Source: Oreocharis arfaki (lineage: Eukaryota; Chordata; Aves; Passeriformes; Paramythiidae). From it: 64,000 bases of DNA. A model generated the notes under the pieces. The model ran no database searches and had not been told where the DNA came from. It saw nothing but the letters and a program-made list of their open reading frames with translations. The position numbers were made by a program, and so were the translations under genes. The DNA lies in assembly GCA_013398015.1 (NCBI GenBank), contig VZRR01006730.1, positions 1,322,054-1,386,053 of the forward strand. Direction: 5' to 3'. This document shows positions 12,756 through 23,940 of this stretch, piece by piece (the stretch's first letter is position 1; each line of letters begins with the position of its first letter).

Positions 12756-14935
12756 TCCGTACCTTTGCAGTCATTTACAGCTGTGCAAAATGAAGACAAA
12801 GCGGCTGAAAAGTGCTGCTGTATTTTATACCCGCTCCCTGCCAGTGTGAAGGGTAGTGCCAGGATTGCAGCAATGGAGGATCTGTCTCAAGTAATTTTCA
12901 GGATACTTTTGCCTGTTGGCATAGACCTACAAATTCAAGAGTGAAGCACCCCTAACACATATATCCACAGTTCCCCTTCTTAGAATACGGCACAGAGCAA
13001 AGTTACCGTGATGTTAGTTATGGTACAGACTTGCAGGACACTGCTTCACAGCTTGCCACTTCTGTGCATATTCTTAGATCCTAAGGTAGCTTATCTGCCA
13101 GTGAAGAAGGATTGAAGTACGTGATTTACTGTGACAGTGCAAAAATTAATACCCCAGCTAAACCTTGCAATAACTCTTTCTTACCATCAGGTATTTTGAT
13201 AAGCTTAGTGATCACATATTTTTTCTTTTGCTGCAATATTGTAGCAAGTGTTTTAAGTATGATAAGGAAAACAATATTTCAACGAAACCAAAGAATTTAA
13301 AACTTTTGGAGCTTGGTCCTTTGCTTGCTTTCCTTTTATACGAAAGAAGGCTTCAGATGTGAGCATACCAGTAATATTTTCCTTCTGGAGATCTTTCAGT
13401 TGTCCCCAACAGGTGAATAGAATCTGTCTCACTCCCTGGTTAGGCTGCCTGGAAGACTGCAAGACAAACTGTCACCTTAATTAATAGATGAAAATGAACA
13501 AAGAAAACAGGTAACAGAAAAACTATCAGGCTAGCACAGTGAGAAGATGGGGGTGTGTGGGGGGGGTGGTATTGTTCGGCAAGGCCTTTGCAGAATCTTT
13601 TTGGCAGGCTGATACTAATCAATGCCTGTTTGCCATGCCTGGCCCAGCTTTTCTTGCAGCTAAATATAAAGCTTCTTTTGAAATCTGACTGCATGACATA
13701 TTCTAGGCTATGAGAAAATGAATAAGGAGTGCCAGTAGTTTTGGAATAAAGAAAAGGAAAAATGTTACTTACTAGATTTTGCATTTACTGTTCTCATAGG
13801 CTGAAGGCAGAAGGTTATTGCAGCTTTATTCCTGCTTAGTTCAGGTTTCATTTGAAAAAATTATGGAAATAAGAGATTTTGTTCATTTTCTGTCCACTTG
13901 TCCTCAACGCTTTACTTTGCATACAGCAGTGGCCGGAATCATGTATATGTTAATCTCAGAATTGCTTTAGTGCACATTCTTATTGCCTCTTTGATTATGG
14001 GCCTGTCACCAAGAGCTGAGCTGCTCAGAATACTTTCTGATTAATCATGTTCTCACTTGTTCTCATCAAACTAAAATCTTGTAGAGTATCAGATAATGAT
14101 CCTCCTCACGGAGAGTTAAAGGTTTTCCAATAAATAGAAACTGTGGCTGTTGAGAACTCCAGACAGTGTGCTATCCAATAATTAAAGTGATGGGAAACTA
14201 TTTTGTCTGTGCTTGTCTCTAGAAGATTAGCACATTAAAATATTCATTCTGATGATTCCAAGCAAAAAACTAGGGTAAGAGAAATACCAGATGAGGTGAT
14301 ATGAAGTAAGCATGAGCATGATCAGCAAGTATGAATCTATATTAAATGAATGCCCTACCTTGCAAGCTCCATGACAATCCTCCATCTGCTGTTATTGCAC
14401 AAGCAGAAATGTGTTTTCTTTCGGCATCTGTTTGTGTTTGTGTTTGCTCGCAGGGAGTATCACGTAGCTGAAATAGTCCAGCTCGTCCTGTCATAAATAT
14501 GAGGACAGAGAGACCTTTATCCTGTTCAGTCTGTCTGCTTTAGCCACTGTAATGTGTGCTCTTGTTCCTTGTCCAGTCTGGAGTGCAAGAAACAGGATTT
14601 TCCCTGGAGAGTCCCCTACAGCCTGACACTGTGGGTAAAAGGCATTTTTTATTGCAGATTGAAACGGGCTGGTTAGAAAATAGCTCTTGATATTCTTTAG
14701 TACGGAAAGTAAAACAGCTTCCAGAAGGCAAAATTGAATGAATTAGGGAGGCAGGAGGGGAAATCTGCTTTCATGCCTTGTCTGCTACATAAAAATTTTG
14801 AAGATTCAGATATTTTTGGTGTATATACTCCTGGATTTTTACCCTCTGTGAGGCTGCAAGATGAAGGGGCATGAAAAATCTTGGGCTGCCCATTTCAGTG
14901 ATGTGATGATGTGTACAGGACACTTTATATTTGTA
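12756..14935. other. Unique non-coding sequence
   Basis: No gene recognised. A 114-codon minus-strand frame (13440-13784) has no recognisable domain and no supporting splice context. A short G run (GGGGGGTGG) lies at about 13561. Confidence 0.5.
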
Positions 14936-14985
14936 TGTACACTACATACATATAATATGTACATTATAAATGCATATTATATATT
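14936..14985. repeat. AT-rich self-complementary patch
   Basis: A low-complexity AT-rich segment that contains a hairpin, GTATGTA / TACATAC with loop CAC, followed by further TA-rich palindromic pieces such as ATAATATG and CATATTATATA. No function can be inferred. Confidence 0.6.
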
Positions 14986-16900
14986 GGAAAGGCATCACAT
15001 CAGTGAATAAATAGTGACCACTGAAAGATAAGTCAGTAATCAGTCAATATAAATAACGCCAGTAATTTGGTAAGGTTTTTTAGGTCTTGAGCAGAGTGAG
15101 ATTTACCTCATCAAAAGAAAGGGTTTATCAGGTAACCTAGTTACTGTGGTTTTCCAAGCCACCTCATGGTGCCTGGATTTCAGTACTGTTTGTGCGTTTG
15201 CTCTTAGCCCATGGCAATCATAAAGTAAATTTGGTTTAGTTTAGTCAGCAATGAAGGAATCTTAAACTGAATCAGATCTCCTCATACTGGGAGCAGAATA
15301 AGGGTAAATACACAGTGCGATTCGGATGAGCCGTGGTAACCTGCCAGACCTCAGCAAGGTGACGGTTTGCCTTATTTTTTTTTGTGTTCCAAGTTGCAGA
15401 CCACACAGGGAACAGAGAAGTGGTTTAATACAATAGCTGATGTAAAGATCCTGCGTGTCAGGAGACCTCAATTTAGTCCAGTTCCACTGGCTTGAAACAC
15501 GACACTCAAAAAATCATTACAGACCCCACCCCCTGAGCTCCTCCAAATGCTGGTAGTGCGTAATAATTCTCATCTGCTCTTGTAAAATGTTTTTTCATCC
15601 TCTGATTAAAGGCTGAAATTAAAGGTGTATCCTTCCATAAAGAAAAGTTAAGTCAGTCTTTGTTATGTATCAGATTTTTATGAATAGGTCCCTTAACAGA
15701 GAGAAATTCTCTGTGTTATCAAATAACTGACTAAACCTAATATGCTTTTTAATTGTGGCTTAAGTGCAGTTAACACCAGATACTCCTTTAATCAAATGAG
15801 TGAAACTGTTAATGAGGGTGAAACTGAGCCCTATATGTCCAGGTAGTGTGAGACTTACACACTGAATTAATTCTGTTGAGGTTTAATTTTCTGCAGCACA
15901 GTGACTTCCTGAAAGAATGGTGAATCATTCCCTCCATGTTTCCTTGGCCAGAGCTAAGAGTCACAGGGTTGGTAACCTGCTCTGCTCCAGGCATGATGTT
16001 AGCACTCCAGTAGAGCTGATATTCCTTCATGCTAATCTGGGAAACAGCACAAATGCTTCTCTCTGATCCTTTCTGGGGGAGGTAGAAATCATGCCTGTGA
16101 TTTGTTTCTGTTCTCATAGGGCACGTACAGGGAAATCTGGCCTGTTTCTTTAAATGTACATCCTCCAACATGTTTTCCTGAGGGAAAGAAGGCTGCAGAT
16201 CTGTGCTTGGCAGTCTGAGCAGAAAATGGTAGCTCTGTGATAAGTAGGTTTCCTATTCTTTGGGCAGTGGTTGCAGTGTCCTGTGATGATTGCTAAAAAC
16301 ACTGTGACTTCTGCACTGGTGACATGAAGTGAGCTCTTCTTGTGTGTGTGGTCTGTTGGCCCTGGATTTTCTCTGGCTTGGTTAGCATGGTCCCTGAGCA
16401 CCTCACAGGTAGGGACAGAGACTTGGAATATGGTCCAGTGTAGGACTAGGAAAGAGAGTGGGTCATACGCATCGGTGGGATAACATTGTCATCTGAGACA
16501 GAAAGAAGGAGCAACAAAGTGAGAACTCAGGGGTAAAGATTTATTAAAAAAATTATCATTGGAAGCAGCATTAATTGAAACAAGTCATATGTTTTCTCTT
16601 AAATATTCCCAAATTTTGATCCAACTGTTGTAGTTTGGAATCTAGCGTTTAAATTATACTAGCACGTTTTAATCCATTTTGTGACAATTAATTGAAGTCT
16701 TCGTATGTATAGTTGCAATTAAGTTTAATCTGAACTGAACCTCAGCAAAATCATCACTTAGCAAGTTTCTGCAGTCTGCCCATATCTGTAGAAATGAGGA
16801 AAATATTATTTCAGCTGCTACATTTGAGGTAGGAATGGACTGAGCAAGTTTCCCAAACTTTAGGAAATAAAGAGAATTAAGAATCGGAGGTAGAACTAGA
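14986..16900. other. Unique non-coding sequence
   Basis: Two adjacent, slightly overlapping minus-strand frames (120 codons at 15809-16171 and 83 codons at 16150-16401) are the most open part. Neither shows a recognisable domain and I treat both as chance frames. Confidence 0.45.
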
Positions 16901-16938
16901 TTAGTTCCTGCAAGCCTCATTAGTTCCTACAAGCCTCA
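16901..16938. repeat. Tandem duplication, 2 x 19 bp
   Basis: TTAGTTCCTGCAAGCCTCA (16901-16919) is followed directly by the same 19 bp with one change, G to A (16920-16938). It looks like a simple replication-slippage duplication. Confidence 0.9.
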
Positions 16939-18949
16939 TTCATCTCATTACTGAATCTCTCGGTATTCTACAATGAGCTGCTCCAGGGAGTTAAACTCAT
17001 TAGGAAAAAATCAAAGAGTTCGGATTTCCTCTTCAGAATATAACTATTTTACAAACAGAGGATTCAGTGATCAGTGCTGGCAAGTGGGAGAGAACACGAG
17101 TGAGGGTGGAGGAGACTCAGTTCCTCTTAGCGGTAATGCTAAATTTAGGTTCCTCAGTCAAATCATAAAACCACCAGTAGCCAAATGAAGTTACTGCAAT
17201 TTTATTCAATGAAGGCAAAGTAAGAAGTATTTCAAGCCAAATGCATTCTAGTGAAGGAAATACTTTTGAAGTATTGTTCCCTTTGATGAGTTTTCTAGAT
17301 AAGAATTACACTTCTGCCAAAATATTGTCATCAAGTCTTTGTTTTAATTTACCTTTGAATCGAGTCATTATGTCATAAAGTTCTGTGTTCATGGTTCAGC
17401 TTTTCCACTGATTTTTTTTGTCATACACTGCAAAAAAAAGTATTAGAAACATTCTAGTGAAACAAAATATTTGGTCAAAAAGCTGCCTCAGGGAAAAATG
17501 AGGTTCGAAGGGACACAGTGTAGCCTGAGGGGGTGGGAGATGGTTGAGCACCACAGCTCCGTGAGTAACAGCCCAGTGTCCCTCTTTGGGCTGAAGGGGT
17601 TCCCCTACACACTCACACCTCCTGTTGGACCCTGCCTCTTGCAGTAGCCCCTGATGTCTACGCTGCTGAGAAAACACCTCTGAGTTCATGTACATAGACC
17701 CTGCATGGGCATTTCATACTTACAATTTATGCAAAAATCATTAGAAAAAACATGACCAATCAAAAGCGACACTCTGACAATTAGAATCTTTCCAGACCAC
17801 AGCAAAAAGGCAAACAACCATCCAACTTCTAGAAATATTAACTAGCTTTTTGTGTTTTTAAAATGTTAATGTTTTTATACTTAAATTAATTTTATACTTA
17901 TAAATTGGTGATTTTTTCTTGAAAGTGGTGTTATGTTTCCTGTGTGGGTATGAAAATGATATCCTCATTGATAATAGCAGTCGAATAAACCTGATGTTCA
18001 TAATTGTTATTCTAACTCATGAAAGGAAAATGGAATGATTATTGCTGTACCCTAATTTTAAATCAAAAAGTCTAGGGAGCACTACAGATTAGTACTTCAT
18101 CCTAGCAAAAAGTTTTGAGATATTCTATTTGGGACTTAAAATCTTGCAGTTTCCTTTAAGGAAGAATTTTAATAATAGAAAATATCCTTTGCTATCACAT
18201 TATGCATTTCTCCAGATTCATAAATGCAGCATGAAAATCCCTAAACATTGTATTTAAAATGAACTTTCTTGTGTGTATTCCTTCAGGCATCTGCTTCAAG
18301 ATTTTCATCTGCCCCTGACCATGAAGTTCTAGTTTTGCTGTGGTACCTGGTTTTCCTGGGTGGCAAATTGTTCACATTTCCCCTTGTAAAAATGCTTCAG
18401 AAGAATAATAGTTCTGAAAATGGTACTGGGCATTTCAAGCCTAGTTATCCATCTCAGGGGAGATGAAGAAATCATGCAATGCTGTGTTGATAGCAAGATA
18501 TTAGCATGATGCTGAGGTTGGAAAATAATTATCACCTTTAACTCTCTTGCATCTTGCATGTATATTTGTTAATGCACCTGAGAGCATTCAAGGCAATGTT
18601 GCTTGTGTAGGAATCACAGATGAGAAGAAACTTGAAGTCCTTAATCCTCTTCGTATTCACTGTTGACTTTCTCCTCTTAATTTCTTGATTTTTTTTTCTT
18701 TTGATTCTCTAGTCACTTAAATAAATCAGTGACTACATTTTGTTTTTCATTTTATTATTCATTCTTGTAACGTATGGAACGTTAGGGAACTCGTGGTCAG
18801 TATCTCACTGCAAGAAGAGCAGGGGTAATGTGAACTTCTGAACTGGGAAGGCAGCAGAAGGGTTGTAGACCTTGCTGCTTTTGTAGAGGTGGGAGGATGG
18901 AGGCAGATGGCTACACTGTGTTGGCTTTTTTACTGGAACATCCCAGCGT
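16939..18949. other. Unique non-coding sequence
   Basis: No gene or transposon recognised. The segment at about 17490-17690 is more GC-rich than its surroundings and gives a 99-codon minus-strand frame without recognisable features. Confidence 0.5.
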
Positions 18950-19005
18950 CTGCTTCTCTGTGAAGCAGAGAATTTCTCCTTCTTTCTGTGAAGCAGAGAA
19001 TTTCT
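18950..19005. repeat. Tandem 28-bp duplication carrying a hairpin
   Basis: The 21-bp core TCTGTGAAGCAGAGAATTTC(T) occurs at 18957-18977 and again at 18985-19005, a 28-bp period. The first copy is also the right arm of an inverted repeat: CTGCTTC, five-base loop, GAAGCAG (18950-18968). Confidence 0.85.
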
Positions 19006-19099
19006 GCATTGAATGTTTTCCAGATTGCACAGAAGCAGAGATAACAAAATTTCAGTCAGGATGACCTGGTAGGAAAAGCACAGGGTGGGGAAATCAGAA

Positions 19100-19185
19100 T
19101 GTGTGAGTGCTGTTCCTTACTCTGCTACAGACACCTTAAATAACCTTCAACAAGCCCATGAGTATACTTCAGTATTTCTCCTTGC
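19100..19185 (+). mobile_element. Degenerate MIR-type SINE fragment
   Basis: Blocks in MIR order: CTGTTCCTTACTCTGCTACA (usual 'ggttcctgactctgccac'), then TTAAATAACCTTCAACAAGCC (usual 'tgtgaccttgggcaagtc'), then ACTTCAGTATTTCTCC (usual 'gcctcagtttcccc'). The order of three separate blocks makes chance less likely, but identity is modest. Confidence 0.45.
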
Positions 19186-20710
19186 GTGATACCTGATCCA
19201 GAAAGAAAATATGAGCTTTATTATATTTGTCTTTGCCAACACTAAGTTCTTCTTGGAAAGGAGGTATTATAGACATGCAAAGTATTAATTCTTTGACATT
19301 TTTAAAAACTAATGACAAAGATAGTATTTCTTTTTTGTGGTAGCACTATGTGTGCAGAATCAGATTGGTAGCAATGGCTGAATCAGTACCAAACTCATCA
19401 GATCTGAGTCAGCAGCTTAAAATAAGATTTAATTTCCTATTTCCAGTACTCTGGATTCACTTTTATGGGGAGAAATTGATTGAGTATTTATTGAACAATT
19501 CTGCAAAAAAGAACCTCTTCTCTTTTCAGTGATGAACCTTTTCTACTCTGGATATGTAACTGACTTTGCATTTTATTTTCAATAGAAGCATCAACTTAGC
19601 TTGAATAATCCATACTTCTCTAGCCTGCATCTGATTAAAAATGATCAATTTACTGGACCATTTTCTTATCTACTGTTTAATCAGTAATTGGTTTCAAGTT
19701 AGAAAAATACTTCTGTCTAAAAAACCGCATTAGTCTTCTAGTGTCTGATGGGAGATGAATACTGAGGTTGCATATGCATAAAAACCTAATTCTATGATCC
19801 CTGTTCTTCTGCAGCCATCTCTTTTTCATAGCAAACATCCTTCAGAGTCATTCATGAAGAAACAAATCCATATGTTTTATAGCTGTATGGGGGAAGCAAA
19901 GATAGCCTGATATACTTAGTATCCTAGTTGTAGTGTCTTCCCAGGCTTCTCTGGACAGACAGGCCTTTACTAAAAACAAAATAAAAATAAGAAGTTCCCT
20001 TTTTACTGTCTCATGTTTGCTGTATTTATAGACTTTAAAGGAGATTGGCCTGGCCACAGCATCTGCAGCGATGGATCTGAGCAGCTCTGGCTCTTAAAGC
20101 ATTAGTGGTCTGTGATGAGCAGCACAGGACAGTTATGAAGGATGGATGGCTGATGGTTTTGGTGAAGCTCTGTAAGCATTTGCTATTTATCTCTTTTTAG
20201 TGTATCCACTTATCCATTTTTATCACTGATATAGACACGCTGATGGCCTGCCTTTTCTGTAAGAGTAGATGTGTAGGATTATAAATTATTCATTACACCT
20301 GTGTGCTTCGATCAGAACAGGAGACAATAAAGAGCAAGAAAAACAGTAATAAGCGCAATGAAAGCTGTGTTAGAGTCCATTCTTGTTAAGGTACTGGAAG
20401 ACATAAGAGATTGTTCCAAGTTGCCCACACACACACTCTGCTCATTTTTATTAGGAAAAAAACCTTTCGCATTAAGCAGTGCATGTCATGGATCCCTTGT
20501 GGTGCAACTTGACGATTGAGCAGAGTTGGCACTTCATGAATGGGACAGAGCTACACAAATGTTCCATGTCACCACCCATATTTTTTTCACTTCTAAGTCT
20601 TGCTGAATAAACCCATTCCTCCAGGCAAAATATTATCTTTATTTAGTTTTGGCAGGAGTGATTTATATCAATTAGGGACTTACTTGCATGCAAAACATAT
20701 TTTAAATACA
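19186..20710. other. Unique non-coding sequence
   Basis: No gene or transposon recognised. A short (CA)6 run lies near 20430. Confidence 0.55.
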
Positions 20711-20726
20711 TATATATATATATATA
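20711..20726. repeat. (TA)8 microsatellite
   Basis: Sixteen bases of alternating TA, preceded by ATACA and followed by AAAAG. It is short, so probably not highly variable. Confidence 0.9.
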
Positions 20727-21235
20727 AAAGTAACATCGATTTATTAGGGCTTTTTATGCTTTAATACCAGGCTAAAAAAATCTTGTCAATGTTCAAGTAA
20801 GCATCTTAATTCAAGGATCATGTTCTCTCTCTGATCCTACGACTGTCATTGCTAATGCTTATATTAACATACTCATATATCATGAGGTTATAGTCAGATC
20901 ATACAATAATCTCTGTCTTTCCTTGTTAACTTTCATAATACAAGGTTATTAACTCCAGAATTCAAATGCTGCAGAACTGGAAAAAGGAAAGAGTTTTGAT
21001 ACCTGAAGCTTTAGTAGAATAATTACACACAAGACTTAATGAAGAAATTAGTAGAAAAAGGACACTTTGTAGCCAAGGATAGATTAATCCTTTTTCTGAT
21101 CTTGAAACACTGTGGTATTTTACTGCTTTATCAGATAAAATTAGTCTTAGTGCAAAACCTTGCTTCCCTGGAGTCTTATCAGTTGAATATATATAAAAGG
21201 AGTTGGGACCGGAAGTCAGTTAAGTCTAGAGTATG
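20727..21235. other. Unique non-coding sequence
   Basis: No gene, RNA or repeat recognised. Confidence 0.55.
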
Positions 21236-21900
21236 ACAGGTCAGTTTGGGCTGGAAAGAATCACAGGAGATGTCCAGTCCAACCTCCTTCTCCAGTCAGG
21301 GTCAGCTGTGGGGTTGGACTGGGATGCTCAGCTGGGCCTTGCAAACCTCAGAGGATGGAGGCAGCACAGCCTCTCTGGGCAGCCTCTTCTGCTGTTTGAC
21401 TGCCCTCATGGAGAAAAAGGTTTTTCCTTATATCCAGTCTGAACTTCTCTTGTTCCAGCTTATGCCCATTGTCATCCCAGCACGCAGCACTGTGAAGAGC
21501 CAGGCTCTTTCCTGTAACCTCCTAAGGTTGTAGACAGGCTGTAGGTCTCCCAAACTCCCTGCTTCTCCAGCTGAACTAGCACAGCTTCCTCAGCCTCTCC
21601 TCCCAAGACAAGCAGCCCCCAGCCATCCTGATGACCCTCTGCTGAACTCGCTCATCATCTTTCCTGGCAGACCAAACCTGGACAGAGCCCTGTAGATGTG
21701 GTCCAACGTGTGCATAGCAGAGGCAGTTCATCACTTCCCTTGATCTGTGCTGCTGTTGCTGCTGCTGCTGCTGCCACAGCCCAGGAAATTGCTGGCTTCC
21801 CTTGCTGGCAGCACACGCTGTCTAACAGAGCGTCCACCAAGGCTCCCAGGACCTTGGCAGCACAGCCTCTCTCCTGCTTGCCAGGAAACACACTTCAAAG
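21236..21900 (-). mobile_element. CR1 LINE 3' fragment, minus strand
   Basis: About 665 bp of CR1 in reverse orientation. Diagnostic blocks in order are 'GTTTGGGCTGGAAAGAATCA', 'CCAGTCCAACCTCCTTC', 'CCTCTCTGGGCAGCCTCTTC', 'AAAAAGGTTTTTCCTTATAT', 'GTTCCAGCTTATGCCCATTG', 'AGCCAGGCTCTTTCCTGTAA' and 'CCTCAGCCTCTCCTCCCAAG'. These are the classic avian CR1 3' region read backwards. It is 5'-truncated and carries no protein-coding part. Several short open frames on both strands here are shadows of the repeat. A triplet run inside it is listed separately. Confidence 0.93.
21747..21775. repeat. (GCT)n triplet run inside the CR1
   Basis: About nine GCT/CTG triplets with one TTG interruption. They translate to an alanine run in both directions (frames 21655-21891 minus and 21698-21940 plus). 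It is a local expansion within the CR1 copy and is not evidence of a coding repeat. Confidence 0.85.
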
Positions 21901-23261
21901 TACAGGTCACGAAATGAAGACATGGAATATTTTATCCTGATTCCCAAGAAAGATATTTTGACATATTTTTGTTCTTTATGTTTTCTTTGAACAATTAGAG
22001 CTCAATTACATTGATCTAATTTTGAAAAGAACTAGGGTTATGACAGAACTGTACATCATTCTGTCTGCATTTCTCAAATCAGTCGTAACTGCTAATCTAT
22101 CGTTTTTCTCAGGAAGATCCTAGCAAAAGTTTTAAACAATATTATTCTATTTATTGAATTCAGCTTGACTGGAACATGTTATGATTCTCATATTTTACTG
22201 ATATTTTATAGGAGTGGAAAATATAATATGTAAATTGACTGTGCAGGAAGAAAAATGGTCAGAAGAGGAAAAGTGAAGCAAAAATAGTATCTGCCAGACA
22301 ACCAGCACTTATTCTTTTGCAATTGACTTGCAAAACAGGAACAGGATTTGTGTGTTTCAATCATACCAGTAAACAAATAAATGAAGCCCTTATGCAGCAT
22401 TTTATGCAGGATACTGTGGACTTTATAGCTTGTTTTTTTTGCCATTTGTAATGAGAAAGGGCAACAGATTGGAAGAAGGCAGCATTAAACCATAAATTAA
22501 TGAACTGTAATGTCTTTAAATCCCATTGTGAGCTAATGTTAGATTGTCATTGGTTAAATGCTTTCAAGGACTGATATTAATAACACTCTAAAGGGAGAGA
22601 TGTCAGCTCCCTAATGGAATGGGGCCATTCAAGCAATATATTTGTAGACTGGTCAGCAAGCTACCAAGAGCAAAGTGTATGCATGGAGACAAGGGAAAAG
22701 GAAGATCAGAGGATCATCACTTAATCCTTCCATCTTAGATTGTCAGAGATGAGAGAATAAATCAGTTTTTCACGAGAACACTTTGTCCTGCTGGGCTTGT
22801 GTGATACTGCAGTTCCAGGAACAAAAGCGACAGGGGAGGATATTTATTACAGTACTGCTCTGAAAATGAAATAAAAGAAAGTAAAAATCCTGCTCCCTAA
22901 TTACAAAACAGAAGTTGTTAAAAATATCTCTGTGTCTTCCATTGTCACAGTAACATTCATCCCACAGGGGTTTAAAGCTTTTCTTTTCCATCTTTAAGAA
23001 TGGGCATCCGTTTCTGTCATGTTCCACTGCAGCTGGTCGAAAAATGGAGATTGGAAATGAAGGAGAAAAAAGTCTTTAAATGAAAATGCAGAGGTATTGT
23101 AGTAGGATAGGATGGAATTTAGCCAGTTCCTGAAATAATAACTAGATTGATTTTTTCTTTTGAGAAGCAGTAAGAGTATTCTTGAAGGCATATATTGCTA
23201 GATTTGCACAGTGTCAGAGTTGTGTTTNGGCAATTGTTGTGAGGTTTTCCACGTGTTAAAG
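21901..23261. other. Unique sequence, includes a candidate conserved block and one N
   Basis: No gene recognised. The part at about 22440-22640 is free of simple repeats and rich in TAAT, ATTGT and CATTGG type motifs (see findings). The single undetermined base of the window is at 23228. Confidence 0.5.
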
Positions 23262-23289
23262 TTTTTTTTTTTTTTTTTTTTTTTTTTTT
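23262..23289. repeat. Poly-T run (28 T)
   Basis: Twenty-eight uninterrupted T residues, 34 bp after the undetermined base at 23228. On the minus strand it reads as poly-A, as at the end of a retrocopy, but I see no AATAAA at the expected distance and no convincing long target-site duplication. Run length in this kind of tract is often misassembled. Confidence 0.92.
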
Positions 23290-23883
23290 GTGGAGGTGGA
23301 AGTCCATTTGGGTCAAAAATGCATGCTCATCAGAGACTGGGTCTCCTGTGCTATCTTTCTACTGTTGTAATGTTCTCTTGGTCCAGAAACCATTCTCTCT
23401 GGGCTACTTTAGCTGTGATAGAAAATTACACTGGTGTGGGGTCAGACAGTTCAATATGAGCAGTGTGCTGCACTGGGGGAGCTGCACAATGGGAAAGCCA
23501 AGTGGGTGCTGGAGGCTTAAGGATTGCTGGAAAGGTGTGAAGATGGCTTTTATTCATTCCTAATAGGAGTTATGAGGCGGGAAGAGAGGAAGTCTGAGGT
23601 GGGAGATGAGCTGATACTTTTACTGAGGGTACTACTGGAAATTTTGCCCAGACTAGTTATAATTCTGGACATTAAAATTGCTCACATATTTGCAGGGTTT
23701 GGTGGCGCCTCTATGCAGGCAGCATCTTGCCATTTGCTATTACAAAAAGGGTGTTCCTTTGGGAGACATGGATGGAGAAAATGCTTCTATTTTAAAATGA
23801 GAGCTGTGGAGATTACAGGGTGGGTGATCCAGGGATTACCAAAGACGTGCAAGGATGTAATTGCTGTCTGTTAAAAGCACCGT
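23290..23883. other. Unique sequence next to the poly-T run
   Basis: A 116-codon plus-strand frame (23524-23874) is present but has no recognisable domain. I do not call it a gene. Confidence 0.45.
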
Positions 23884-23940
23884 ATTTAAAATAAAACGAA
23901 ACAAAACAAACCACACCAAAAAAACCAGACCAAACCAAAG
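23884..23940. repeat. A-rich low-complexity (CAAA/CAAAA-like)
   Basis: An A-rich tract made of imperfect AAAC, AAAAC and ACCAAA units, with no other structure. Confidence 0.75.

Noticed and set aside
15809..16401. Two adjacent minus-strand frames as one frameshifted gene
   Set aside because: No recognisable domain in either frame and no splice or promoter support.
21655..21940. Alanine-rich frames on both strands
   Set aside because: By-products of the GCT run inside a CR1 fragment.
23262..23868. Poly-T run as the tail of a minus-strand processed pseudogene
   Set aside because: Only a weak GTTAAAG / GTTAAAAG similarity could serve as target-site duplication, there is no AATAAA at the right distance, and the body matches no mRNA I recognise.
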